Shown here: positions 6,403-14,098 of the stretch, piece after piece
Numbering within the stretch: position 1 is the first letter of the stretch
Layout of the letters: every line of letters begins with the position of its first letter
Source: DASPJR01 sp035628505
Lineage (GTDB): Bacteria > Planctomycetota > SZUA-567 > H5-PLA8
DNA length: 32,083 bases
Reading direction: 5' to 3'
Assembly (NCBI GenBank): GCA_035628505.1
Contig: DASPJR010000235.1
Location: 1 to 32,083, forward strand
Notes under the pieces: generated by a model
Database searches by the model: none
What the model was told of the DNA's origin: nothing
What the model saw: only the letters and a program-made list of their open reading frames with translations
Made by a program: the position numbers and the translations under genes

Positions 6403-8856
6403 ATGTGCTATCGCGCCGCATCGCTTTTTCTTTTTGCTCTCTGTCTGGCAGGCACTCTTCACAGCGCTGAACCGCAAGTGCGTGACAGCAATTATGTGCT
6501 CACGAAAATTGCGGCTGAGCCCGATGTTGTCACGCCGATCGGGCTTGAATTCGATCACAAAGGGCGACTGCTCGTCATTGAATCGCATACGCATTTTCCG
6601 CCGAAGAATTATCCTGGACCGAAGACCGACCGCATTCTCATCGTCGAAGACGCGGATAAGGACGGCAAGGCCGATCGCTTCCGCACGTTCTACGAAGGCG
6701 CGATTCACACGATGAGTCTCACGCGCGGGCCCGACAACTGGATCTACGTCGCCACGCGCATGAAAGTCTTCCGCATCCGCGACACCAACAATGACGACGT
6801 CGCCGATGCCGAAGAAGAGATCGCGCGTCTGGAGACTGCTGGCAATTACCCGCACAACGGGCTCTGCGGATTGTTCTTCGATGCGGCGGGCGCGCTCTAT
6901 TTCGGCATGGGTGAAAACCTGGGCGAGCCGTACAAGCTCATCGGCAAAGATGGCACAACCCTCTCCGGCGGCGGCGAAGGCGGCAACATTTACAAATGCC
7001 AGGCGGACGGGTCCAAGCTGGTAAAGATCGCCACGGGCATCTGGAATCCCTTTGCGATCTGCGAGGATCCGCACGGCCGGATTTTCACGGTCGATAACGA
7101 TCCGGATTCGCGTCCGCCGTGCCGCTTGCTTCAGGTCGTCCGCACGGGCGATTACGGATTTCAATTCCGCTTCGGCCGGCAGGGCGTTCACCCGCTTCAT
7201 TCGTGGAACGGAGAGCTGCCCGGCATGCTGCCGATGCTGGCCGGAACAGGCGAAGCGCCGTGCGATGTGCTGCCCTATCACGGCGCGCTGTGGGTCACAT
7301 GCTGGGGCGAAAACCGCATCGATCGCTACACGCTCACGCCCGCCGGCGATGCGCTGCGAACTGTGCAGGATACCATCGTCCAGGGCGACCAGATGTTCCG
7401 GCCCGTCGATTTCGCGCTCGCGCCTGACGGGAGCCTCTACTTCACCGATTGGGTCGACAAGAGCTACAACGTTCATCGCAAGGGCCGCATCTGGAGGCTC
7501 GCGCGCAAGGACGCGCCGCTGAAGACCGCTTGGCCGGAACTCACCGCGGCGGAAGCGAAGGGCCGCGCGGCTGAGAAGAAACTGGATCTGGAGCTCCTGA
7601 AAAATCCTGATGCGGTCATTCGCCAGTTTGCCGTCTCGGGACTGTCGCAGTCGCCCGAGCTTGCCACGCTGAAGCTCGAAGCACTCGCCCACCCGCTGCA
7701 GCGGCTGGCGCTGCTGCAGGCGCATAAGTGGAACGGAAAACTTCCGGAAGCCGAGCGCGATGCGCTGATCTCAGCGGGCATGGCCGACAGCGATTCGGAC
7801 GTGTGCCTGTTCGCCGTACGCTGGGCGGCTGATCACGAGCTTGCTGCGTTTCGTCCGAAGCTCGACGAGGTGCTCAAGCGTTCCCCGATGCCCGCGTCGC
7901 TCTTTCAGGTCACGCTCGCGGCGATGGACTGGCTCGATCTGATCAAAGCCGGCGGCGGTGCAAAGAAACTTCGCCAGCGCGGACGCGATCAGTACCTGGC
8001 CGACACGCTGAACGCGCAGACGGTTCCCGCGAACATTCGCGCGCTGAGTTTGCGCATGCTGCCGCCCGAGCACGCGTATCTGACCCTGGAGCGGCTCAAG
8101 TCGTTCGTCAATCAGCCCGATGCCGCGCTGCAGCGGGAGGCGGTGCGAGCTCTGGCGCTGCGCAAAAAGCCCGATTCGGCGGCGCTGCTCGCCGAACTTG
8201 CTGCGCGCGAAGATCTGCCGCCGGCGCTGCGTGCGGACGCAGTGATGGGGCTGGCGTCGGACGCGGCGGCGAACAAGAAGCTGATCGAAGATCTCGCGGC
8301 GAAGGGACCGCCGATAGTGAAAGCTGAAGCCGAGCGCAGTTTGCGCGCCGCGGGCGGAAAAGCGCCGCCGGCGGAGACGAAGCCCGATCCCGAAAACACC
8401 GACGCGTGGCTGAAGCTGCTGGGCGATTCGGGCGACGCGGATGCCGGCTGGCGCGTGTTCTTCTCAAGCCAGGGCGGACGCTGCGTCAGCTGTCACACGC
8501 ACAGCGGCCGCGGCGCGAGCGTCGGGCCGGATTTGACGGGGATCGGCCAGCGCATCCCGCGCGAACGTTTGCTCGAATCGATCTTGCGGCCGAGCAAAGA
8601 AGTCGCGCCGATGTTCGTGCCGTGGGTGCTGAAGACCAAAGACGGCCAGGTGCTCACTGGATTCCCGATTCACGCCACCGTGCAGGGCGAAGAAGAAAAG
8701 TTCATCGGCTCCGACGGCCAGACCTTCGCGCTCAAGCCCGATCAGATCGTCAGCCGCGCCGCCTCGAAGCAATCGCTGATGCCCGACGGCCTGGAGCAGG
8801 GCATGAGCGTACAGGACCTGCGCGACCTGCTGGCGTTCCTGATGCGGAAGGAGTGA
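6403..8856 (+). CDS. Exported PVC-type propeller/HEAT/cytochrome CxxCH protein
   Basis: An 817-residue exported protein of the Pirellula/Verrucomicrobium membrane-bound-dehydrogenase type. The ATG at 6403 is preceded by AAGGGA nine bases away and gives a clean signal peptide (cut near HSA-EPQ, residue 22); the frame upstream is not convincing protein. An N-terminal beta-propeller (about 25-400, with GLEFDHKGRLLVIESH and Asp-rich DADKDGKADRF loops) resembles glucose/sorbosone dehydrogenases. HEAT-like helices follow (430-660), then a c-type cytochrome module (675-815) with C694-V-S-C697-H698 and a distal LMPDGLEQGMS segment typical of heme-binding domains of this group. It probably oxidises a sugar or passes electrons in the periplasm; the substrate is unknown. 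It stands alone on the plus strand. Confidence 0.93.
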   Translation: MCYRAASLFLFALCLAGTLHSAEPQVRDSNYVLTKIAAEPDVVTPIGLEFDHKGRLLVIESHTHFPPKNYPGPKTDRILIVEDADKDGKADRFRTFYEGAIHTMSLTRGPDNWIYVATRMKVFRIRDTNNDDVADAEEEIARLETAGNYPHNGLCGLFFDAAGALYFGMGENLGEPYKLIGKDGTTLSGGGEGGNIYKCQADGSKLVKIATGIWNPFAICEDPHGRIFTVDNDPDSRPPCRLLQVVRTGDYGFQFRFGRQGVHPLHSWNGELPGMLPMLAGTGEAPCDVLPYHGALWVTCWGENRIDRYTLTPAGDALRTVQDTIVQGDQMFRPVDFALAPDGSLYFTDWVDKSYNVHRKGRIWRLARKDAPLKTAWPELTAAEAKGRAAEKKLDLELLKNPDAVIRQFAVSGLSQSPELATLKLEALAHPLQRLALLQAHKWNGKLPEAERDALISAGMADSDSDVCLFAVRWAADHELAAFRPKLDEVLKRSPMPASLFQVTLAAMDWLDLIKAGGGAKKLRQRGRDQYLADTLNAQTVPANIRALSLRMLPPEHAYLTLERLKSFVNQPDAALQREAVRALALRKKPDSAALLAELAAREDLPPALRADAVMGLASDAAANKKLIEDLAAKGPPIVKAEAERSLRAAGGKAPPAETKPDPENTDAWLKLLGDSGDADAGWRVFFSSQGGRCVSCHTHSGRGASVGPDLTGIGQRIPRERLLESILRPSKEVAPMFVPWVLKTKDGQVLTGFPIHATVQGEEEKFIGSDGQTFALKPDQIVSRAASKQSLMPDGLEQGMSVQDLRDLLAFLMRKE

Positions 8857-8888
8857 ACCGCCAAGACTCTAGAGCGCCAAGAATTTTT
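8857..8888 (+). repeat. CCAAGA-type short repeat after the heme-protein gene
   Basis: Immediately after the stop codon the sequence reads ACCGCCAAGACTCTAGAGC and then GCCAAGAATTTTT: two CGCCAAGA units 19 bases apart around a CTCTAGAG palindrome. The composition resembles the CACCAAGGCAC/AAGACAC repeat at 4021-4050, also just downstream of a stop codon. It may be a degenerate member of one dispersed 3'-flanking repeat family. Confidence 0.4.
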
Positions 8889-9181
8889 GGAAGTGTTAAA
8901 CATGGCGCGAGCTGTTCGGCTATCGTGTGTCGTGTCTACCGGGTTGAGGTCGCTTGAGGTCGCCCCTCACTATAAAGAAACGATTGAGAACGTCGCTTTG
9001 CGACGAAATTCTTTGGATTATTTTAAGTATTCGGCCTAATCCATATAAGTGCTTTGTTAGAAGTACTTTGCAAGATCAAAAAAGTTGATCTTCCGTGCGG
9101 ATTTTTCGAAAACTCGGACAGCCATATGTTACTGCACTGGGTGGCGTCTACTACCCGTTGTGTGTGAGTTTTCGGCGGCAG

Positions 9182-9228
9182 ATCCGGCTTCAGCCGGATT
9201 CAGGCCGTTGCTTGCGACCAGCTTCAGG
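9182..9228 (+). repeat. REP-like palindrome plus partial head motif
   Basis: A perfect palindrome ATCCGGC-TTCA-GCCGGAT (9182-9199) is followed by GTTGCTTGCGACCAGCTTCAG (9207-9227), a degenerate copy of the head motif GTTGCTTGCCACCA found intact at 9499. The order (TTCAGCCGGATTC, then GCCGTTGCTTGC, then ACCAGCTT) recurs at 9480-9517, so these are two diverged copies of one unit about 45 bases long. Confidence 0.7.
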
Positions 9229-9260
9229 GCCGTGTTACCGCTGAATACGCCTTGTGAGCG

Positions 9261-9395
9261 TATGTGTTCATGCCTGAGCATGTTCATCTGTTGCTCGAAG
9301 CTCTTCTGGGACGCGGAGCGCCAACCCGCACCCGTCCCAACGGCGGGACGTGTGGCACCGGGAGTAACTGGCGCAAGCTGATGCGGAGGTTGTAA
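9261..9395 (+). pseudogene. REP-associated tyrosine transposase (RAYT, Y1_Tnp) remnant
   Basis: The frame starting at 9261 reads YVFMPEHVHLLLEALLGRG, which matches the catalytic HxH signature of IS200-like/REP-associated tyrosine transposases (family form: YVvMPnHVHLLie). Only this core survives. An in-frame TGA lies at 9255 immediately upstream, and the frame ends at 9395 after about 44 codons of non-family sequence containing a GTCCC/GGGAC palindrome. The catalytic Tyr region is missing. It sits among the REP-like palindromes, as expected for a RAYT and its REPs. Confidence 0.6.
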
Positions 9396-9498
9396 AAAGA
9401 TGGCACCCGCCAGCAAAACGGATTCGCCCATGCGGTGAAGCACGTTTCAAATGACGCGAACTCTGAACAAGTCATCCTGCTTCAGCCGGATTCCTGCC

Positions 9499-9682
9499 GT
9501 TGCTTGCCACCAGCTTTAGCTGGTGGTCTCAGCCTCCGATCAATCCCCAGCAGCCGGCTTCAGCCGGGCTTCCTCTCGGCCGGGGTTAAGCCCAACTCGC
9601 TCTGAAAAAAGCCGGCTGAAGCCCGGCTGATTGGATTCTTAAAGTGTCCGCTACCCACCACCTGAAGGTGGTGGCAAGCAAC
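9499..9682. repeat. REPIN-like inverted REP doublet
   Basis: Two copies of one REP unit face each other. Plus-strand copy 9499-9526 is GTTGCTTG followed by the perfect hairpin CCACCAGCTTTAGCTGGTGG (9507-9526). Minus-strand copy 9655-9682 is the hairpin CCACCACCTGAAGGTGGTGG (9655-9674) followed by CAAGCAAC. The 10-base head GTTGCTTGCC is identical in both, and each hairpin has an 8-bp stem with a 4-base loop. Between them are CCGGC-TTCA-GCCGG (9554-9567) and AGCCGG/CCGGCT (9610-9628). Paired inverted REPs are the definition of a REPIN, mobilised in trans by a RAYT. Confidence 0.72.
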
Positions 9683-9690
9683 ACCCGAAA

Positions 9691-9718
9691 CCGCCTGAAG
9701 GCGGCTGAGTCCGCTCAG
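9691..9718. repeat. Two adjoining short palindromes
   Basis: CCGCC-TGAA-GGCGG (9691-9704) is followed at once by CTGAG-TCCG-CTCAG (9705-9718). The first shares the TGAA/TTCA loop of the neighbouring REP-like units. They lie at the right end of the palindrome cluster, about 55 bases from the stop codon of the small HEAT gene, and may also help end its transcript. Confidence 0.55.
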
Positions 9719-9771
9719 GGGCATCTCTCAACGGGCTGAGAAATAGGTGACTGTCCGTTTCAAATTTTCAC

Positions 9772-10506
9772 TTATAAATCAATTTTTGATCCGTTCTTAA
9801 AGTAATTACACCAGCTCTCTAAGTACGCATCTGATTTCAGTTTCGCGCCCTCTAGTATTAGTGGCCACGCAAGTGCGGCCGCGCGATCCAATTCATAGTT
9901 CCCCATCTTTCCTGCGCGAGTTACTCCATCTTTCAGAAAGGTTATCGCCAACGCCGCTGTAATTCGCACTAGTTTATCGTCGTGATCGAGCAGTTCTACT
10001 AGTGGGGGAATCTTGATCTCGACATCATCAATATAGCGACTGATTGCCAGGGCAGCCCTTCGTCTGAGGCCATTTTCGCCGACTTTCATCGTCGAAATGA
10101 GCGCCTTTAAACCCGGTTTTCCCATTTGCCGTAGTGCCCAAACGGCTGAGTCCATCACTGGAATTTCGTTATCGATGAGTGAATCGATCAGTGCTGGAAT
10201 TGCACCTTCCAACGCCAGACCACTCGCTACACACGTTCGTGCCGCCCAGAATCGAACAAATCCTTCTTGATGTTTTAGTGCTTGAAGTACAAGCGGAAGA
10301 CAATCTTGATTGGCCCCAATACAAAAAAGAGTTTCGCCAATCCATGCATACTTGTCATGTCCTCCGATCAGAAGTCTGAGCAGGTCTCCGGACAAAATTC
10401 TCGCTTCTGGTCCCATCCCTTTAATTCTTTCAAACGCACTTCGCCGAACTTCTTCAGACGGGTGCTGAAGATTTGATAGAAGTGATGCAGTGATTGAAGA
10501 ATCCAT
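9772..10506 (-). CDS. Small HEAT-repeat protein
   Basis: A 244-residue soluble protein made of HEAT-like helix pairs: NLQHPSEEVRRSAFERIKGMG, AIPALIDSLIDNEIPVMDSAVWALRQMG, KALISTMKVGENGLRRRAALAIS, LVELLDHDDKLVRITAALAITFL. There is no signal peptide, so it is probably a cytoplasmic protein-binding scaffold; the partner is unknown. Its DNA is visibly more AT-rich than the flanking genes, it borders the REP/RAYT island, and it is separated from the heparinase gene by only 37 bases on the same strand. That is consistent with a recently acquired or less constrained gene. No obvious ribosome site is seen before the ATG. Confidence 0.8.
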   Translation of the reverse strand: MDSSITASLLSNLQHPSEEVRRSAFERIKGMGPEARILSGDLLRLLIGGHDKYAWIGETLFCIGANQDCLPLVLQALKHQEGFVRFWAARTCVASGLALEGAIPALIDSLIDNEIPVMDSAVWALRQMGKPGLKALISTMKVGENGLRRRAALAISRYIDDVEIKIPPLVELLDHDDKLVRITAALAITFLKDGVTRAGKMGNYELDRAAALAWPLILEGAKLKSDAYLESWCNYFKNGSKIDL

Positions 10507-10543
10507 AAGTCCACTTGGTATATCCGAACTGACCGCCAGAGCA

Positions 10544-12631
10544 TCATTTAATTAACTCGACTCCCGCCTCCTTAAACACGATCTCAATCACCTTTTCCCG
10601 CACTCGCAGCTTCACCCGCGGCGTCGGTGCCGCAAGTTGTTCCACGCTCTGAACCGCGTCGCCCGTGCGGCTTAGATCATAGACGGAGATGAAGCGTGCG
10701 TCGCCGCCGACTCGGCGGCGGATCAGGCAGGGGGCTTTCTGATCGGGATGGAAGCCAATGCCAATCGATGTGAAGACGGTTTCGCCCGCGGCCGGGCAGA
10801 GATGAACGCGCAGTTTTTTATCGCCGCTCGCGAAACAGAAAGTGGATGGCGCGTCTGGTTTGAACGCAAGAACGCTGGAAAGATGCTGATAGCCATTGTC
10901 GCTGCCGAGCGACTCGAGTTTCTCGGACTTGAGCGGCTGATCGGGCGTGAGCGAATCGACGACGGCGTGCGCGGCGAGATCGATCGTTCCCGGATGTGCG
11001 GTCGTCACGTCGAAGACATCGACGAGAAGTTCCGGCGTCAGGTACAGGTAGCGCCGCAGCGTCGTGCCGGGATAGCTCTGCGTGCTTTCCGTGCAGCAGG
11101 CGCTGAAACCCTCGCCGCTCTTCAGCCAGACGATCCGGCCGGTGTTCACTAGCTGATCGGTCTGATTCAGAATGACGGTGTTGTGCGCAATCGAGCGCTT
11201 CGCCCACGATTTGTATTCTTTATGCGTGTAACCGATGCGGCCGATATCCGCGAGCCATTCGCGGCCGTTGGCAAAAAGCGTGATGTTCAGCTTGTCAGGA
11301 TGAGCGTGGCCCGAAGCGTTGCCGCCGGGAATGCCGTAATGATGCGCGACGCAGACCGCATCCTTTCCGCGGCCAGCACGCAGGAAGAGCAGCCCCGCCC
11401 CGCTCAGGTCGCGCGTGCTCTCGTCCAGCGGATTGAGCGGCTTCGCATCCGCGCCAAGCAGCTCCGTCAGCTTCGCCGGATTCCCAAATGCGAGCGCGTG
11501 TGCGAAAACCGGATCCTTGTACGTCGACCACGCCCAGCCGAACGCGTAATCAAACAGATGAATGTTCGCCGGATCAGAATCGTTCACGCAGGGGAAAGAT
11601 CCATCCGGATATGCCGCTCGAAGCGGGCTCAGCAGCAGTTTTTTGAAGCGCTCGTTCTCCTGAACCAAAATATTCATGCGGCGGGCGATGTCGATGGTCT
11701 GAATCATCGGCTGAACGACGTATGACTGATAGGCCATCGTGCCTTCCCACCAGCAGCCGTCGTCAGCGACGCCGCGCTGCAGCTGATCGAAGAATCCGCC
11801 TGTGCCGTGCAGCGCTTTGTCCACCAACGTTGCGTCCGCGAGCACGGATGCGATCGCCATCAGCCCCGCGTTGTACCAAGCCTGGCGATTTTGGATTCCC
11901 ATGGGATAACGCAGCAGCGTCTCGGCGGTGAGGCGGAAGAAATTTTTCTCAACATGCTCACGCTCGGGCTCGCTCCAGGCCGGGGACGTGCGCGTGAGAT
12001 CGTAGGCTTTCGCGAGCGGCAGAATGCCTTCGGCTTCTTCGAGACTCTGCACGCGCCGCCGCCCGCCGAGCGGCGCGAGAAAGCCGCGGCGGCCCCAGCG
12101 GTCGATGCGGCCGGGATAATTGGGATAATCGTCGGCGAATTTTTTCAGGATGCGCTTCACTTGCACCGCGTACGCATCTTCACCCGTGTAGGCGTAGGCC
12201 CAGGCGAGCTTCAGCGCGGCCTGCTCGGCCTGGCTGTGCAGGACGCCGCGGTATGCGGCCACGGTGCGCTCGTCACTGTAGCGCTTCTTGCAGCGCGGGC
12301 ATTCGTGCGTGTTCAGATCAATCGCCTTGAGCGTCGTGCCATCGTCGGCACAGGCGTAGTAGTAAACCCAGGAACCGAAACCATCCGGCAGGACGACGGC
12401 GTTGTTCAGCAGCGGCGCGGCAGCTTTGATCGCCGCGTCACGAATAGATGCAAAGTCCGGGCGGGCTTTTTGCGCCGCCAGTTCTTCGGCGCTGATAGCC
12501 AGCCGCGGGGGCGGTGCAAAAACCGGCGGTGGTGTTTCGCCGGCTGCGGCAGCACTGAGCAGCAGTGTGAGCAGGCAAAAGAAAAACGCCCGCGTCAGTT
12601 CGGCGCGGGCGTTTTGAAATGGCTGCATCAT
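10544..12631 (-). CDS. Heparinase II/III family polysaccharide lyase, exported
   Basis: A 695-residue exported lyase probably cleaving a uronic-acid-containing polysaccharide (heparin/heparan-like, alginate or related) by beta-elimination. The start is the first of two ATGs at 12631/12628, giving MMQPFQNARAELTRAFFFCLLTLLLSAAAAG, a signal peptide. An upstream extension would run into the Gfo/Idh gene. The alpha/alpha-toroid domain carries the NRQAWYNAG segment with a candidate catalytic Tyr. The heparinase II/III beta-sheet domain carries ASGHAHPDKLNITLFANGR, WLADIG and SIAHNTVILN with conserved His. A C-P-R-C pair near residue 112 (ECPRCKKRY) looks like a small zinc knuckle. It begins 11 bases after the Gfo/Idh stop, so the two are one operon. 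Confidence 0.9.
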   Translation of the reverse strand: MMQPFQNARAELTRAFFFCLLTLLLSAAAAGETPPPVFAPPPRLAISAEELAAQKARPDFASIRDAAIKAAAPLLNNAVVLPDGFGSWVYYYACADDGTTLKAIDLNTHECPRCKKRYSDERTVAAYRGVLHSQAEQAALKLAWAYAYTGEDAYAVQVKRILKKFADDYPNYPGRIDRWGRRGFLAPLGGRRRVQSLEEAEGILPLAKAYDLTRTSPAWSEPEREHVEKNFFRLTAETLLRYPMGIQNRQAWYNAGLMAIASVLADATLVDKALHGTGGFFDQLQRGVADDGCWWEGTMAYQSYVVQPMIQTIDIARRMNILVQENERFKKLLLSPLRAAYPDGSFPCVNDSDPANIHLFDYAFGWAWSTYKDPVFAHALAFGNPAKLTELLGADAKPLNPLDESTRDLSGAGLLFLRAGRGKDAVCVAHHYGIPGGNASGHAHPDKLNITLFANGREWLADIGRIGYTHKEYKSWAKRSIAHNTVILNQTDQLVNTGRIVWLKSGEGFSACCTESTQSYPGTTLRRYLYLTPELLVDVFDVTTAHPGTIDLAAHAVVDSLTPDQPLKSEKLESLGSDNGYQHLSSVLAFKPDAPSTFCFASGDKKLRVHLCPAAGETVFTSIGIGFHPDQKAPCLIRRRVGGDARFISVYDLSRTGDAVQSVEQLAAPTPRVKLRVREKVIEIVFKEAGVELIK

Positions 12632-12642
12632 GCGGCGAAAGC

Positions 12643-13914
12643 TCACAGGAACTTGGTGACACCCGGCATCGGCACCGGCGGCACTGGCAGCGAACACCAG
12701 GTGTAACTGGGCGGCGTCAGGTCTTCCTTCGAATTCATCGCCATGTCCCAGGTAATCGTCTTGCCTGTGTAGGCGCTCATGCGGCCCATAATAGCCATCA
12801 GCGTGCTCTTGGCCATGTACTCGCCATTATTGATGGCCTTGCCGCTGCGGATCGAGGCGAACAGTTCATCGTGCTCGGTCTGGTACATGTTGTTTTCAGA
12901 CGCCTGGAACTTCCACGCATTCTCGCCGGTGATCTGATGCTTGAAGACGTCGCACTTCCCCTTGGTGCCAAAGAAGTGGTCGGAGACGTCGTTATCGCAG
13001 CCCATGATCTGGCGGCAGGCGCTGAAACACTTCGCGCCATTGGCAAACTCGTACACCGTGTTGAAGTGGTCGTAGATGTGGCCGAATTCAGGACCCGTTC
13101 GCACCTGGCGTCCGCCGGTGGCGGTGGCCTTGACCGGATACGTATCGCGCATCACCCACGCTGCTTTGTCGATGCTGTGAATGTGCTGTTCGACGATCAT
13201 GTCGCCCGAACCCCACGTGAAATAGGTCCAGTTGCGCAGCTGCCATTCCATGTCGGACCATTCGGGCTGACGGGGATAATGCTTGAGCTTGCCGGTGTTA
13301 TAGGTGCACTGCATGGCAAGGATTTCACCGATCGCGCCATCGATGCAGCGCTGGATCGTCTCGCGCTTGCCGTTGTGGTACCTCCAGCAGAGCCCCGAGA
13401 CAATCGAGAGATTCTTTTTCTTGGCTTCTTCGCATGTGGCGAGGACCGAGCGCACGCCAGGAGCATCGACGGCGACGGGCTTCTCGGCGAACACATGCTT
13501 GCCTTTTTCGACGGCGTATTTCAGATGCATGGGGCGGAAGTGCGGCGGCTCGCCCAGCAGCACCACGTCCACGCCGCTATCGATAACCTTCTTGCCGGCA
13601 TCGAATCCGACAAACTTCTTATCCGCCTCGACCGCCACCTTCGATCCCACTTCACTCTTCTTCAGGAGCGACAGGCTGGATTCGAGACGATCGCTGAAGG
13701 CGTCGCCCACGGCCACAAGCTTGACGTTTTTATCGGCGTTCAGGGCCTGCTGTGCCGCGCCCGTCCCGCGGCCTCCGCAGCCGATCAGGCCGACCTTGAT
13801 GACATCGTCGCCGGCGGCATGAGCGCGACTGGCGATGGCACCGGCCATGGCTGACGCGAGAATGCCTGCCGTGGAAGATTTCACAAAATCCCGGCGCGTG
13901 CTCTCTGTCGACAT
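12643..13914 (-). CDS. Gfo/Idh/MocA family oxidoreductase with Tat signal
   Basis: A 423-residue NAD(P)-dependent sugar oxidoreductase. ATG at 13914 follows GGAGGAG six bases away; the GTG at 13929 lies in front of that ribosome site and is not the start. The N-terminus STRRDFVKSSTAGILASAMAGAIASRAHA is a twin-arginine signal, so the folded cofactor-bound enzyme is exported. Then comes a Rossmann motif VGLIGCGGRGTGAA, EKPVAVDAPGVRSVL (the family EKP lysine), and the C-terminal Gfo/Idh domain with GSGDMIVEQHIHSIDKAAWVM. Tat-exported members of this kind are abundant in planctomycetes. Pairing with the heparinase suggests it acts on the released sugar, an inference. The 184-base gap upstream is shared with the divergent CHASE3 kinase; no clear promoter is visible there. 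Confidence 0.93.
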   Translation of the reverse strand: MSTESTRRDFVKSSTAGILASAMAGAIASRAHAAGDDVIKVGLIGCGGRGTGAAQQALNADKNVKLVAVGDAFSDRLESSLSLLKKSEVGSKVAVEADKKFVGFDAGKKVIDSGVDVVLLGEPPHFRPMHLKYAVEKGKHVFAEKPVAVDAPGVRSVLATCEEAKKKNLSIVSGLCWRYHNGKRETIQRCIDGAIGEILAMQCTYNTGKLKHYPRQPEWSDMEWQLRNWTYFTWGSGDMIVEQHIHSIDKAAWVMRDTYPVKATATGGRQVRTGPEFGHIYDHFNTVYEFANGAKCFSACRQIMGCDNDVSDHFFGTKGKCDVFKHQITGENAWKFQASENNMYQTEHDELFASIRSGKAINNGEYMAKSTLMAIMGRMSAYTGKTITWDMAMNSKEDLTPPSYTWCSLPVPPVPMPGVTKFL

Positions 13915-14098
13915 TGGTTTCTCCTCCACGAGTTTGGCCCGAAGCGACTGGTAACGTATATGCTAGTACTATAAACACTGCCGGCGGCGGAAATGCCACA
14001 ATTACTTTGTTCAATTTTCCTAAAGCAGTGTTGTGCTCACACTTGTTTAGACAGGCCCGCCCTGTGCGTAACTGTTGCGTCGCGGGAGCTGAATAGTC

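Larger units (their letters stand above)
8889..9771. other. Gene-free island of palindromic repeats and transposase remnant
   Basis: This 880-base stretch has no convincing gene. It holds a perfect CGTCGC-TTT-GCGACG hairpin (8991-9005), an AT-rich 8-bp hairpin AAGATCAA/TTGATCTT (9072-9092), and a 9-bp inverted repeat CGAAAACTC/GAGTTTTCG (9107-9115 and 9166-9174). These are followed by a RAYT-like fragment and many GC-rich palindromes with TTCA/TGAA loops (listed separately). The picture is of a decayed REP/RAYT element. The short open frames here have no family signature apart from the transposase piece. Confidence 0.7.

Noticed and set aside
6142..7725. 527-residue open frame on the minus strand opposite the heme-binding protein
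   Set aside because: It mirrors the plus-strand propeller gene, is Arg/Ala/Val-rich without any domain signature, and overlaps the histidine kinase start; a GC-driven shadow frame.
9085..9381. 98-residue open frame in the repeat island
   Set aside because: It reads through the REP palindromes in a frame different from the transposase remnant and shows no family pattern.
9182..9718. CRISPR array
   Set aside because: The palindromes are of unequal length and spacing, point in both directions, have no uniform spacers, and there are no cas genes; they fit REP/REPIN elements.
12619..13854. 411-residue plus-strand open frame over the Gfo/Idh gene
   Set aside because: Antisense shadow of a gene with Tat signal, Rossmann and EKP motifs; no family pattern of its own.
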